The notes: a model not told the origin generated them from the letters alone. A stretch of DNA of 64,000 nucleotides from Actinomadura sp. K4S16 (GCF_008327685.1 NZ_BDDE01000014.1:540678-604677), one strand, 5' to 3'. Counted from the stretch's first letter, positions 51,181 through 60,710 are shown. Numbers and translations are program-made.

Positions 51181-53865
51181 TCAGGGGTCGGCGCGCAGGT
51201 CCTCGATCAGGGCGAGGGTGCAGGCGTGTTCGTGGCGGGCGCCGACGCGCTCCCATGCGCGGGCCGAGCCGGTGAGTTCACCGGTGTCGCGGTGGAGGCG
51301 CCCGGAGGCGCGGGCGAGGCAGGCGGCGGCCCACTCGTTCTCCGCGGCGGCGTCCGACGCGGCGGCCAGGCGCTCCGGGGCGTCGGGCAGGCCGGCGGCG
51401 ACGGCGAGTTCGGCCCCGGCCGCGCGCGCGTACCCCCGGTACCAGTCCTGGGGCGGGAACGCGGCGAAAGCCCGTTCCACCAGGGCCGGAGCCTCTTCGG
51501 TCCGAACGGCCCGCAAAGCGGTCCGGGCGTCGACGAACGCCGCGTAGGAGGCCAGGTAGCGGGACCGGGCGTCCCCGGCGATCCGTTCCGCGCGGGCGCG
51601 CCACAGCCGGAGGCCGTCCTCGTCGCCGAGGAGTCCGTGGGCCAGGGCGACGGCGGCGACCGAGGGCGCCGTCCACGCGAGCGGGCTTCCGGCGTCCTCG
51701 CAGGCGTCCCACAGCGTGCCCGCTTGCGACAGCGCCCCGTCGAGGTCGCCCATGAGGACCAGCGCCTGGACGAGGGTGCTCATCGCGACGGGCGACCGGT
51801 CGCCGATGAGGTCGTCGGACGCGGCGAGCCGGGCCGCCGACAGGGCCGCGGGCAGGTCGCCGGCCGCGACGGCGCAGGCCGTGGCCATGTGGTACGTGTC
51901 GGTGATCTCCGGGGCGGTGTACGGGACGTCGCGCGGCATCGCCGGGAGCAGGCCGACGCGTTCGGCGGCGATCCGGTGCGCCGCCCGGAACCGGCCCTCG
52001 GTCAGGGCGGCGATGCCGGACGCGTCCAGCGCGGCCGACAGCAGGACCGGGTCGCCGGTGGCCCTGGCGGCGGCCAACGCGTCCTCGGCCAGGGACGGGT
52101 CCGGGGTCACCTTCTCGGCGCCGTGGTTCCACGCCCTGGCCGCGGCGACATGCGCCGCCACGACCCGGTCGCGGGCGTCCCCGGCGGCGCGGGCCCGTGC
52201 CAGCAGTCCCCGCAGGCGCTCGTGGGGGATCTCGGTGTCGAATCCGGAAGGGTGCCGCTCGGCGGTCACGACGGCGAAGGCAAGGGTCACCGCCTCGCCG
52301 TCGCCGTCACCCGCACTGCGGGACTGCTCCGCCGACTCCAGCAGGAGGTCGAAGGCCCGTCCGGTCTCGATCAGGGCGTGCGCGGCGTCCGCGGCGTCCC
52401 GCAGATCGAGCGCCGCCTCGTTCGGGGTCGGTGCCCGCCGGGCCGCCTCCCGGTAATGGCCGGGCGCCTCGTCGAGGAACCGGCGGGCATAGGTGAGATG
52501 CCCCAGCGACCGGGCGAGGCGGTGCGGCACCTCCGCCCGGCCCGGCGGCGCACCCGCGAGCGCCGCGCGCAGGTCGTCGGCGACGGCGTCGAAGCGGGCG
52601 CGCCAATCGCCGTCCAGCAGGCCTTCGAGTTCGTCGGCGGTGTCCGCGGCCCATCCCAGGTACCGCCGGCGGACGACCCCCCGCGCGGCCCCGGCGACCA
52701 GCCGCTCCGCGGCGAACGCGCGGACGGTCTCCAGCATGCGCCACCGGCCCTCCGCGGTCCGGACGACGAGGCTCTTGTCGACCAGCCGCCCGAGCAGGTC
52801 GGCGACCGCCCCAGCGCCGAGGCCGGGGAAGACGGCGCCCGCGGCCGCCAGGTCGAACCCGCCGACGAATACCGAAAGGCACTCGAACAGGTCCTTCTCG
52901 TCCTCGGTCAGCAGGTCGTGGCTCCAGCGGATGACCGCGCGCAGGGACCGGTGCCGCTCCACCGGCCCGCGCCCTCCGGCCAGCAGCCGCAGCACGTCGT
53001 CCAGCGCCGACAGCAGCCCGCCCGCCCCGAGGGACGCGCCGCGCGCCGCCGCGAGCTCGATCGCCAGCGGCATCCCGTCCAGCCGGCGGCAGATCTCGGC
53101 GACGTCCGCGCGGGCGGCCGTGAACCCCGGATCGGCCGCGGCGGCGCGGTCCAGGAAGAGCCGTTCGGCGTCGGAGCCCGTGGGTAGCGGCGGGACGGGA
53201 ACGGTCCGCTCGCCCTGCACGCCGACGCGCTCGCGGCTCGTGGCCAGGACGGTCAGGGTGGGGCAGGCCGTCAGCAGCCGGTCGGCGAACTCGGCGGCGG
53301 CGTCGAGGAGATGCTCGCAGTTGTCCAGGACCAGCAGTGTCCGGCCCCGCGCGAGGCGGCGGGCGATGGCGTCCTCCAGCGCCTGGCCGGGCCGCTGGGT
53401 CACGCCGAGCGCGGACGCCGCCGCCTGCGCGACGAACCCCTCGGCGACCGGCACCAGGTCGACGAACGCGCCGCCGAGCGGGAACGCGGGCGCGGCCGCC
53501 TCCGCGGCCGCCGCCGCCAGCCGCGTCTTGCCGATCCCGCCGGCGCCGAGGAGGGTGACCAGCCGCTCGCCCTCCAGCAGGCCGAGCACCGTCGCGATCT
53601 CCTCGGCGCGCCCGAGGAACGTGGTCCGCGCGGCCGGCAGGCCGGCGATGTGCCCCGGCGGGGGCGTCCCCCGCCGCGACTCCTCCGCCAGCTCCCACCG
53701 GTCGGCCGCGCCGTACTTGCGCAGGAGCGAGGAGATGTGGCTCTCGACGGTCCGCACGGAGATGTGGAGCCTGCCGGCGATCTGGACGTTCGACAGCCGC
53801 TCGCCGAGCGCCGCGAGGACCTCCGCCTCACGTTTGGACACCTGGACCGGACGCTGGGGGGTCAT
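51181..53865 (-). CDS. LuxR-type regulator with AAA/NB-ARC-like ATPase and helical repeats
   Basis: An 894-residue regulator with a reversed domain order. The LuxR helix-turn-helix is at the N-terminus (VSKREAEVLAALGERLSNVQ, GRLHISVRTVESHISSLLRK, about 8-60). A signal-transduction ATPase follows (about 85-400) with Walker A LGAGGIGKTRL, Walker B LLVLDNCEHLL and an ATSRERVGVQGE sensor segment. The final 450 residues are TPR-like helices. The ATPase resembles the actinobacterial AfsR/LuxR STAND group. It diverges from a RibD-type reductase gene. The second ATG (53865) is preferred. Confidence 0.92.
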   Translation of the reverse strand: MTPQRPVQVSKREAEVLAALGERLSNVQIAGRLHISVRTVESHISSLLRKYGAADRWELAEESRRGTPPPGHIAGLPAARTTFLGRAEEIATVLGLLEGERLVTLLGAGGIGKTRLAAAAAEAAAPAFPLGGAFVDLVPVAEGFVAQAAASALGVTQRPGQALEDAIARRLARGRTLLVLDNCEHLLDAAAEFADRLLTACPTLTVLATSRERVGVQGERTVPVPPLPTGSDAERLFLDRAAAADPGFTAARADVAEICRRLDGMPLAIELAAARGASLGAGGLLSALDDVLRLLAGGRGPVERHRSLRAVIRWSHDLLTEDEKDLFECLSVFVGGFDLAAAGAVFPGLGAGAVADLLGRLVDKSLVVRTAEGRWRMLETVRAFAAERLVAGAARGVVRRRYLGWAADTADELEGLLDGDWRARFDAVADDLRAALAGAPPGRAEVPHRLARSLGHLTYARRFLDEAPGHYREAARRAPTPNEAALDLRDAADAAHALIETGRAFDLLLESAEQSRSAGDGDGEAVTLAFAVVTAERHPSGFDTEIPHERLRGLLARARAAGDARDRVVAAHVAAARAWNHGAEKVTPDPSLAEDALAAARATGDPVLLSAALDASGIAALTEGRFRAAHRIAAERVGLLPAMPRDVPYTAPEITDTYHMATACAVAAGDLPAALSAARLAASDDLIGDRSPVAMSTLVQALVLMGDLDGALSQAGTLWDACEDAGSPLAWTAPSVAAVALAHGLLGDEDGLRLWRARAERIAGDARSRYLASYAAFVDARTALRAVRTEEAPALVERAFAAFPPQDWYRGYARAAGAELAVAAGLPDAPERLAAASDAAAENEWAAACLARASGRLHRDTGELTGSARAWERVGARHEHACTLALIEDLRADP

Positions 53866-54006
53866 CACGCCAGTCTTACCAATCCGGAGAACTCCGGTGG
53901 CGGCTTCCGTGCCGTCTCCGTGGCGGCACGGATGTCCCGGCGCCCGCCCGCCCCGGAGACTTGCGGCATACGGCGATCACCCACACGTCCCGGATCGGAG
54001 AATCAC

Positions 54007-54564
54007 GTGCGACGCATCATCAACTCCGCGTTCGTCTCGATCGACGGTGTCATCCAGGACCCGCAGGACTGGCCGTCCCTCGGGGGCGGCGACTCCGGCG
54101 CGCAGACGGAGCTGCTGCTCGGCTGCGACGGCGTCCTCCTGGGCCGGCATACCTACGACAGCTTCGCCTCGGTGTGGAAGGGGCGGTCCGGCGACCCCTA
54201 CACCGACAAGATGAACGCGGTGACGAAGTACGTCGTCTCGTCCACCCTCGAGAAGGCCGACTGGGACAACTCCGTCGTCATCGGCGGCGACGTGGTCGGC
54301 GAGATCTCCCGCCTGAAGGAGCAGCCCGGCGGGGACATCCTCCTGTACGGGTTCGGCCGCCTCTCCCACACCCTGATGCGGCACGGACTGCTCGACGAGC
54401 TCCGGCTCTGGGTCCACCCGTTCTTCGTCGGGAAGGCCGACGAGGAGGGGCTGCTCTTCCGGCAGGACACCCACGCCATGTTCGACGTCGTCGAGACCCG
54501 GACGTTCGACTCCGGCATCGTGCTGCTGTCGTACCGGCTCAAGCCCTCCGCCGGCAAGGACTGA
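54007..54564 (+). CDS. dihydrofolate-reductase-like (RibD C-terminal) protein, copy 2
   Basis: A 185-residue DHFR-fold protein. RRIINSAFVSIDGVIQDPQD is the N-terminal strand, then DGVLLGRHTYDSFASVW, KYVVSSTLEKADWDNSVVIG, ILLYGFGRLSHTLMRHGLLD and WVHPFFVG. NADPH-dependent reduction of an unknown substrate is likely. It shares the fold and order of motifs with the gene at 29250-29810 but is clearly a different paralogue. The GTG start is preceded by CGGAGAATCAC. It diverges from the large LuxR-ATPase. Confidence 0.88.
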   Translation: MRRIINSAFVSIDGVIQDPQDWPSLGGGDSGAQTELLLGCDGVLLGRHTYDSFASVWKGRSGDPYTDKMNAVTKYVVSSTLEKADWDNSVVIGGDVVGEISRLKEQPGGDILLYGFGRLSHTLMRHGLLDELRLWVHPFFVGKADEEGLLFRQDTHAMFDVVETRTFDSGIVLLSYRLKPSAGKD

Positions 54565-54618
54565 CCCCTGCCCGCGGTCTCCGGGGCGCCGGTCCTTACG
54601 AGAGCCGGCGCCACCCGG

Positions 54619-55989
54619 TCACGGCGACGGGGCGGCCGCGAAGACGCCCTGGCCTGGCGTCAGAACGCGACCGGGGTCGAACCGCTCCTTGGCGGAACGG
54701 AAGGCGGGCCACCGCTCGCCGAAGTGGTCGCGCCAGTCGTCGGGCGTGAAGGGGAACCCGCTGACCGGGTAGAGCACGCCGCCCGCCGCACGCACCCGGT
54801 CGTAGAGCACGCGGTTCTGCGTCACCATCCGCTCGGCCTGCGCTGGATCATCATCCACGGGGAACCGGACGAGGTTGAACGGGAACACCGTCTCCTCGGC
54901 AGGGAGGCGGAGGAACGGCGTCGTGATCCGGCCGGTCGGGATCGGATAGAACGTCACCCGGCCGTACTCGCCCAGGTCGTCCGCGGTGAGGGTGCCCAGG
55001 ATGTCGCCCGCGATCCGTTCCGCGGTGGAGCCCGGCAGGACGGTGAGCAGCCAGGGATGGGGGTTCGACCATTGACCGGTCGAACGCAGGGCCGACTCCA
55101 GGGCGTCGAAGGACAGCGCGTACTCCCAGTAGGACTGCTCTTCCACGCGTCCCCCTGCCCGGTCGTCGGTGAGACCGGCGAGCACCTCGGCGTCGGGCGG
55201 CAGCTCGCCGTCCCGGGCGAAGACGACCATCTCCAGCTGGTACTGCCGGCCCGCGCCTCCGGCGAGGATCGCTCCTTGCAGGTGCTCCGCCCGGCCGTCC
55301 TCGACGACCAGCCGCTGGTCGCGCACCAGGCCCGCGAGGTCCGGATAGGCGAGGGTGTAGCGGCGGACCCGTTCGGGTGCGGGCATGAGGGCGAGGCGCG
55401 CACGGGTGATGGTCCCGAACTGGCCCAGCCCGGCGCGCACCGCGTCGAACAGGTCGGTCCGTTCGTGCGCCGAGCACGTCAGGAGCCGCCCGTCGCCGGT
55501 GACCACCTCCAGTTCGAGCACCTGGTCGGTCTGGAGCCCGTACCGGTGGGTCGTGCCGCCGAGCCCGCCGACCGACAGGGTGCCGCCCACCGACAGGTCG
55601 AGGAAGTTGGTCAGCACCGGCGGCGTGAGCCCGCGCGGCAGCGTCCCGGCCAGGACCGAGCGCCATGTCGCGCCGGCGTCCACGGCCACCTGGTCCTCGC
55701 CGAGGTCGTGGACGCCGTTCAGCCCGCTCATGTCGACGACGATGCCGCCGTCCACCTGCGCCCGGCCGTAGAGGGAGTGCCCTTCCCCGCGGGGCGCGAT
55801 CTTCCATCCCCGCTCGGCGGCCCATCGGGTCGCGCGGACGACGTCCGCCGCCGTGCGCGGCCTGACCACCGCCAGCGGCTCCCGCCGGACGAGATGCCCG
55901 AAGTCGTCCGCCGCGGCCTCAAGGGCCGGGCCCCCGAACACCAGGTCGCCGTCGAACAGGGGAGGTGAAAGTCGCTCTACCGACGTCAT
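54619..55989 (-). CDS. FAD-linked oxidoreductase, cytokinin-dehydrogenase-like
   Basis: A 456-residue PCMH-type (VAO-family) flavoprotein. The FAD-binding half (about 35-210) has RPRTAADVVRATRWAAERGW, the GEGHSLYGRAQVDGGIVVDM flavin loop with His near 71, LTNFLDLSVGGTLSVGGLGG and VLELEVVTGDGRLLTCS. The C-terminal cap resembles plant and actinobacterial cytokinin dehydrogenases (FPFNLVRFP, NRVLYDRVRAAGGVLYPV). It probably oxidises an amine or alcohol substrate. No signal peptide is seen. The start ATG at 55989 has no strong SD. Confidence 0.9.
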   Translation of the reverse strand: MTSVERLSPPLFDGDLVFGGPALEAAADDFGHLVRREPLAVVRPRTAADVVRATRWAAERGWKIAPRGEGHSLYGRAQVDGGIVVDMSGLNGVHDLGEDQVAVDAGATWRSVLAGTLPRGLTPPVLTNFLDLSVGGTLSVGGLGGTTHRYGLQTDQVLELEVVTGDGRLLTCSAHERTDLFDAVRAGLGQFGTITRARLALMPAPERVRRYTLAYPDLAGLVRDQRLVVEDGRAEHLQGAILAGGAGRQYQLEMVVFARDGELPPDAEVLAGLTDDRAGGRVEEQSYWEYALSFDALESALRSTGQWSNPHPWLLTVLPGSTAERIAGDILGTLTADDLGEYGRVTFYPIPTGRITTPFLRLPAEETVFPFNLVRFPVDDDPAQAERMVTQNRVLYDRVRAAGGVLYPVSGFPFTPDDWRDHFGERWPAFRSAKERFDPGRVLTPGQGVFAAAPSP

Positions 55990-56139
55990 GCCATCTCCGT
56001 ACCCCGTCCCCCGGAGCGCCCATCAAGCTTCGCGCGGGTTGCCGTTGCGCTGCGCGTGTGCCGCCGACCAGAGGACGTGATGGCCAACCGGCCTCGGCGC
56101 GGACCACTCGTGCGGTGGTCTTGGCGCCGGGGTCGTGCG

Positions 56140-56685
56140 TCAGTTCTCGGGGTGGATCATCAGGAGGACGGCGCGGGCGTCCGCGGTGTGACCTCGGTAC
56201 AGGTGCGGGTGGGCGGCGTCGAACCGGATGGAATCGCCTTCGGACAGGTCGGTGGGGGACGCGGCCGGGCCCGTGGTGACGCGTCCCCGGGTGAGCACGA
56301 GGCATTCCTCCACACCGGGCAGGTGGGCGTCGGAGTGCTGGGTGCTCTCGGCGATGGCGATGTCGTAGACCTCCACGGTGCCGCGCAGCCTGATGCGGTG
56401 GAGGAGGCGCGCGCTGACCGCGTCGCCCTCGACCCGCGGCCGCCGGTCACCGGCGCGGACCACCTCCAGCGTCGAGGGGGGCGCTTCCAGCAGTTCGCCG
56501 AGGGACGCCTTCAGCGCGGTGGCCATGGCCCACAGGGTGCTCAGGGTCGGGTTGCCCTGGCCCTGTTCGATGCCGTGCAGCGTGGTCTTGCTGATGCCGC
56601 TGGCGGACGCCAGGTCGGCCAGCGATATCCCCGCCGCCGTCCGCAGCCGGTGCACGTTCCGCCCCACCACTTGCGCAGAATCCAT
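56140..56685 (-). CDS. XRE-family regulator with cupin domain
   Basis: A 181-residue regulator: an N-terminal helix-turn-helix (about 6-62; GRNVHRLRTAAGISLADLAS, GISKTTLHGIEQGQGNPTLS) and a C-terminal cupin (about 95-178; HLPGVEECLVLTRGRVTTGP and SEGDSIRFDAAHPHLYRGHT). This SutR/PuuR-like architecture senses small metabolites. TATGCT lies 7 nt before the ATG with TTTCAC 17 nt further up, so the mRNA is probably leaderless. It diverges from an aminotransferase gene and likely represses it and itself. Confidence 0.92.
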   Translation of the reverse strand: MDSAQVVGRNVHRLRTAAGISLADLASASGISKTTLHGIEQGQGNPTLSTLWAMATALKASLGELLEAPPSTLEVVRAGDRRPRVEGDAVSARLLHRIRLRGTVEVYDIAIAESTQHSDAHLPGVEECLVLTRGRVTTGPAASPTDLSEGDSIRFDAAHPHLYRGHTADARAVLLMIHPEN

Positions 56686-56692
56686 GCGTATC

Positions 56693-56721
56693 AGCATAGT
56701 GGTATGTCTGTACCAGTGAAA
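56693..56721 (-). promoter_or_regulatory. promoter and operator of the XRE-cupin regulator gene
   Basis: On the minus strand: -35 TTTCAC (56716-56721), 17-nt spacer, -10 TATGCT (56693-56698), then 7 nt to the ATG. The spacer is filled by the dyad TGGTA-N6-TACCA (56700-56715), an ideal place for autorepression. It also lies upstream of the divergent aminotransferase gene. Confidence 0.6.
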
Positions 56722-56743
56722 CTGAACGACGGTGGAGGCGGTC

Positions 56744-57904
56744 ATGACGGTGACGCGGTTGCGCGACATCCCGGGCATCGGCGTGGACGCCGTCGGTGAC
56801 GCGGCCGACGCCGTGAACGACCCGGAGTTCCTGCGGCTGGAGAACCTCGACACCGACCTCCGGCCGCCCGCCGTCGCCCTCGCCGCCACGCATGCGGCCG
56901 TCGACGACGACGCGGCCAACAGCTATCTGCCGTTCCAGGGGCACCGCTCCCTTCGCGAGGCCGCCGCGGCGCACGTGGGACGAATCGCGGGACGTCACTA
57001 CGACCCCGCCACCGAGTGCGTCAGCGTGGCCGGCGGGCTCAACGGCATCCTCAACACGCTGCTGGCGACGGTGGAACCAGGGCAGGAGGTCGTGTTGTGC
57101 GACCCCATCTACGCCGGTCTGGTCAACAGGGTGCGGCTGGCGGGCGGCGTTCCGCGGTTCGTCCCCGCGGAGCCCACCGCGGACGGCTGGACCATCGACG
57201 CCGAACGGCTCGCCGGTGCCGTCGGCCCCGAGACGGCGGCGGTCCTGATGATGGGCCCGGCGATGCCGACGGGCCTCGTCCTGGACGACCGCCACTGGTC
57301 CGCCCTCGCCGGCGCCTGCGAGCGCCACGACGCCTGGCTGATCTATGACGCGGCCATGGAGCGCATCCGCTTCGACGGCCGTCCTCCCAGCCACCCCGCG
57401 GCCCACGACGGCCTGGCGGCGCGCACCATCACCGTCGGCTCGGCCTCGAAGGAGCTGCGGCTCATCGGCTGGCGCGTCGGCTGGGTCGTGGGCCCGGCCC
57501 CGATCGTCGCCGACATCCGCATGGTCGGCCTGACCAACGTCGTCTGCCAGGTCGGCCTCGCCCAGAACGCCGTGGCCGCCGCGCTGGACGCGCCCGACGC
57601 CGAGGCCGACGTCGCCGCCGCCACCGCCGAATGGCAGCGGCGCTGCGAGCGGGTCCTGGACCAGCTCGCCGGCCACCCGGTCATCCGGCCGCACGGCGGC
57701 TGGTCACTCCTCATCGACACGAGGCCCCTGGATCTGACCGCCGCCGAGCTGTCCCGGCGCCTCTTCCACCGGGCGAAGACCGCGGCCACCCCCATGGACG
57801 GCTGGGGCCCCAGCGGAACGCACTACCTGCGGCTCGTGTTCGCCAACGAACCCCTCGAACGCCTCACCGGCCTCAAGGACCGCTTCGACCTGGCCGTCCG
57901 ATGA
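56744..57904 (+). CDS. PLP-dependent aminotransferase, class I/II
   Basis: A 386-residue fold-type I aminotransferase. NSYLPFQGHRSLREAAAAHV is the N-terminal substrate region, GGLNGILNTLLATVEPGQEV the cofactor-phosphate loop, DAWLIYDAAMERIRFDG holds the Asp/Tyr pair, and the Schiff-base Lys is in VGSASKELRLIGWRVGW. The usual DEVY reads YDAAME, seen in aspartate/arylamino aminotransferases of this branch. It converts an amino acid and a 2-oxo acid; the substrate is unknown. GGAGGCGG precedes the ATG. It is likely controlled by the divergent XRE-cupin protein. Confidence 0.93.
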   Translation: MTVTRLRDIPGIGVDAVGDAADAVNDPEFLRLENLDTDLRPPAVALAATHAAVDDDAANSYLPFQGHRSLREAAAAHVGRIAGRHYDPATECVSVAGGLNGILNTLLATVEPGQEVVLCDPIYAGLVNRVRLAGGVPRFVPAEPTADGWTIDAERLAGAVGPETAAVLMMGPAMPTGLVLDDRHWSALAGACERHDAWLIYDAAMERIRFDGRPPSHPAAHDGLAARTITVGSASKELRLIGWRVGWVVGPAPIVADIRMVGLTNVVCQVGLAQNAVAAALDAPDAEADVAAATAEWQRRCERVLDQLAGHPVIRPHGGWSLLIDTRPLDLTAAELSRRLFHRAKTAATPMDGWGPSGTHYLRLVFANEPLERLTGLKDRFDLAVR

Positions 57905-57935
57905 CGCGAACGGCGGTGACCGGGTCCTCAGCGCT

Positions 57936-58769
57936 TCACTTGGATTCGAGGCGGCCCATGGGGTTCGCGCCGTCCGCCAAGGCCTTCTGCGCCGCGGTCC
58001 AACCCGCGTCGTCGACGCCGAGCGCATGGCGAAGGTAGGCCCAGGTGACCCGCTGGATCAGGGCGACCCGTTCGGGGTTCTCGTCCGTCGTCTCCCGGAC
58101 CTCGTAGCCGGCGATCCCGCCGAGCGAGTGTTCGGCCCCGGACAGGGTGAGCAGGCTCTTGGGCCCCGGGCTCAGGAAGTACGGGTCGGCGAGCCACTCC
58201 GGTCCCCGGACCGACAGCGGGGAGTCGTCGTTCTCACCGGCGACCACGAGGGCCGGCGTGGTCATGTCCGCGGAGTCGGGGTCCATGAACGGGAAGTGCT
58301 CGGCCGCGAACGGCGTCAGGTCCGCTCCGCCCCTTCCGGCCGTGGCGAGCAGCACCCCCGCCGTGATCCGCGGATCGGAGAGGTCCTCGCCCCGTCCGCC
58401 TCCCGGATCGAGGACGCGCAGGCCCAGCAGGTTGCCCGCCGTCTGGCCGCCGAAGGAGTGCCCGGCGGCGGCGATGCGGCCGCGGTCGAGACGGCCGCTG
58501 AGACCGGGCACGGCGGCTTCCAGCAGATCGAGCCGGTCGAGGACACGCTTCATGTCCTCGGCGCGAAACCGCCAGAGCCGCGGAGTGCGGGGATCGTCCT
58601 GGGGAAGGCCCACCGTCCTGGAGTCGAGGTGGGTGGGCTGCACGACCACGAAGCCGTGCGCGGCCCAGAAGTCGGCCAGAGGCCCGTAGCCGTCCAGCGA
58701 CGAGCCGAAGCCGTGCGAGAAGACGACGAGGGGCAGTTCGCTTCCGGTCACCGGCGCGGAGACCCTCAC
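57936..58769 (-). pseudogene. alpha/beta hydrolase, probably 5'-truncated
   Basis: A 277-residue hydrolase frame. The core is intact: oxyanion region VVFSHGFGSSLDGY, nucleophile AAAGHSFGGQTAG (Ser), late Asp in VVAGENDDSP and His in SGAEHSLGG, like chlorophyllase or PAF-acetylhydrolase-type esterases. Relatives, from memory, carry about 30 more residues before RVSAPVTGSELP. Here that point coincides with a GTG that has no ribosome binding site. The sequence then changes abruptly into a MerR fragment on the other strand. The gene may therefore be silent. A GTG at 58847 would extend it, but only by antisense MerR sequence. Confidence 0.75.
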
Positions 58770-58993
58770 AGCGTCTGTACGCCGCCGGGCTGGCGAGCAG
58801 GTCGATCCGGGACCTGCTGCCGTGCGTCGTGGACGGCGAGGCCACACCGGAACTGCTCGACCGCCTCTCGGTCGAACGGGACCGCATCGACCGGCAGATC
58901 ACCGATCTGGCGGGCACACGGGACCGCCTCGACACCGTCATCGCCAACGCCACGACGAACCTGCGAACAGGCCGCCACTGCCGCCCCCGGTGA
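58769..58993 (+). pseudogene. 5'-truncated MerR-family regulator fragment
   Basis: In frame to a TGA at 58991-58993, this reads QRLYAAGLASRSIRDLLPCV, then VVDGEATPELLDRLSVERDR and DRQITDLAGTRDRLDTVIAN. It is the second half of a MerR-type regulator (effector-side helix and coiled-coil). The N-terminal winged helix and start codon are missing, cut exactly where the divergent hydrolase also loses its start. The following 215 bp to the next gene show no supported coding sequence. Confidence 0.75.
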
Positions 58994-59208
58994 CCGGCAC
59001 GCCGGCCCTGGAAGCCGCCCGCCGGGCCGTCCCGACGATCGGCAGCGGTCCCGCCGTCGGCTTGCGCCGATTCCTCGATGCCTTGATGCCGCATATCGCG
59101 GGCGTATCGAGAACCGCATACGCCACCGCAACAGGCCCCCGACTTCAGTGGAGGCATGAAACACAGCGCATCCAAGGCCGGTTCGTCGAGCAGGGGAAAG
59201 GCGTGATC

Positions 59209-60474
59209 ATGGGCTCGGATTCCGCACCCGGGATGGACCGGCGGCGGCTGCTCGGATGGGGCGGGCTGGCGGCCGCCGGCGTGGTGGCGGCCGGCGCGCC
59301 GCTGGCAGACGCCCGAAGCGGCCACGCCGACGAGGCCCCGGCCGCCTCCGACATCCCGCCGGCCACTCGGCCCGGCGGGGCCTACGACCGGTTCGTCGCG
59401 AACCTGGCCGCCGAGGACAAGTTCTCCGGCGTGGTGCTCCTGTCGCACCGGGGACGGACGGTGCTGTCGCGCAGCTACGGCATGGCCGACAAGGAGAGAG
59501 GGGTCCGCAACCACGAGGGCATCGCGGTCAACCTCTCCTCAGCGATCCAGCCGTTCCTGGCGGTGGCCGTCCTGCAGCTGGCACAGCAGGGCAAGGTGAA
59601 TCTGGCGGACACGGTGGGCGCCCACCTGACGGGCATCGACAAGGAGATCGCGGAGCGGGTGACGATCCACCATCTGCTCACCACCTCCGGCGGGATGGAC
59701 GCCCCGGAACTGGACCTGCGCCGCGTCTTCAACGGCAAGGAGGAAGTGCACGAGTTCAACCGGCAGTGGATCCGGCAGGCGAGGCTGGTGGTCCCGCCCG
59801 GCTCGGCCAACCAGGGCCACATCGCGGGCGGGGGCGTCGGGCTCTCCATGGCCGCCCAGATCGTGGAGGCCGTGACTGGCATGACCTACTGGGACTACGT
59901 GCACGAGCACATCTTCGCGCGCTGCGGCATGAGCGGCTCGGGGTTCTACACCAGGCCGCAATGGCTCGCCGACGAGCACATCGCGCACTCGTACATGCGG
60001 CAGGCCGACGGGGGCCGGGTGGACGCCGTCCGCAACCTGGACAAGGGCAGCGTGCAGCCGGAGATAGCAGGCAAGAACCCGGGCCGCGCCTTCATCGGCT
60101 ACGCGAGCGACGACGGCTTCGCCACCGCGCGCGACCTGGTCCGGTTCGCGCAGGCCCTGCAGGAAGGCAAAGTGCTGGACCGGCCCTACGCCGACCTGCT
60201 CACCGGGGCCAAGTACCCCCTGGCTCCGCAGGAGAACGGCGGGGGCCGCCGGGCGGCCTCCGCCGACGCGTCTTTCGAGGGCTACACGGGGCCGATGCGC
60301 ATCGTCAACGGCCAGTGGCAGTTCGGGCGCGGCGGCGGCACCGCCGGCAGCGGCGCCAACTGGAACATCTACCCCGACACCGGCTGGGTCGGCGTCGTCC
60401 TGACCAACTACGACGACATACCGCTCGTGGAGATCCTCGAACAGGAGGAGCGCGCCGTCACCGGACGGCGCTGA
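59209..60474 (+). CDS. exported serine-hydrolase (beta-lactamase) fold protein lacking catalytic motifs
   Basis: A 421-residue protein with a twin-arginine-like signal (DRRRLLGWGGLAAAGVVAAG) and a class C beta-lactamase/DD-peptidase fold. Its fold markers are clear (VLQLAQQGKVNLADTVGAHL, IHHLLTTSGGMDAP, EAVTGMTYWDYVHEHIFARC and GM). The SxxK motif reads SAIQ (111-114), so the general-base Lys is Gln. The Tyr-x-Asn region reads HIAGGG without Tyr, and the third motif HGG reads RGG (FGRGGG). It is probably non-enzymatic, perhaps a binding or signalling protein. The start ATG at 59209 has GGGGAAAGG upstream. Confidence 0.85.
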   Translation: MGSDSAPGMDRRRLLGWGGLAAAGVVAAGAPLADARSGHADEAPAASDIPPATRPGGAYDRFVANLAAEDKFSGVVLLSHRGRTVLSRSYGMADKERGVRNHEGIAVNLSSAIQPFLAVAVLQLAQQGKVNLADTVGAHLTGIDKEIAERVTIHHLLTTSGGMDAPELDLRRVFNGKEEVHEFNRQWIRQARLVVPPGSANQGHIAGGGVGLSMAAQIVEAVTGMTYWDYVHEHIFARCGMSGSGFYTRPQWLADEHIAHSYMRQADGGRVDAVRNLDKGSVQPEIAGKNPGRAFIGYASDDGFATARDLVRFAQALQEGKVLDRPYADLLTGAKYPLAPQENGGGRRAASADASFEGYTGPMRIVNGQWQFGRGGGTAGSGANWNIYPDTGWVGVVLTNYDDIPLVEILEQEERAVTGRR

Positions 60475-60710
60475 CGCGCCGCGGCCGGGTCCGCGGTGAG
60501 GTCGTCCGGCCCGCTGCGCCCCGGCCGCCAGTCGGCGAGGACCGCTCCGGAACGCCGGTCGCCCGGTCTTTCCCTAACGCTTCCACATGATTACTCCTAG
60601 TGACATATACATGGTTGTGGTGGTGATTGTTCGGGCTTTTGGGGCGGTGGAAGGCTCGTGCCGCATCGAGTGGTCCCGGTGGACCAAGCCCCCCGCGACA
60701 GGAGTCCGTC

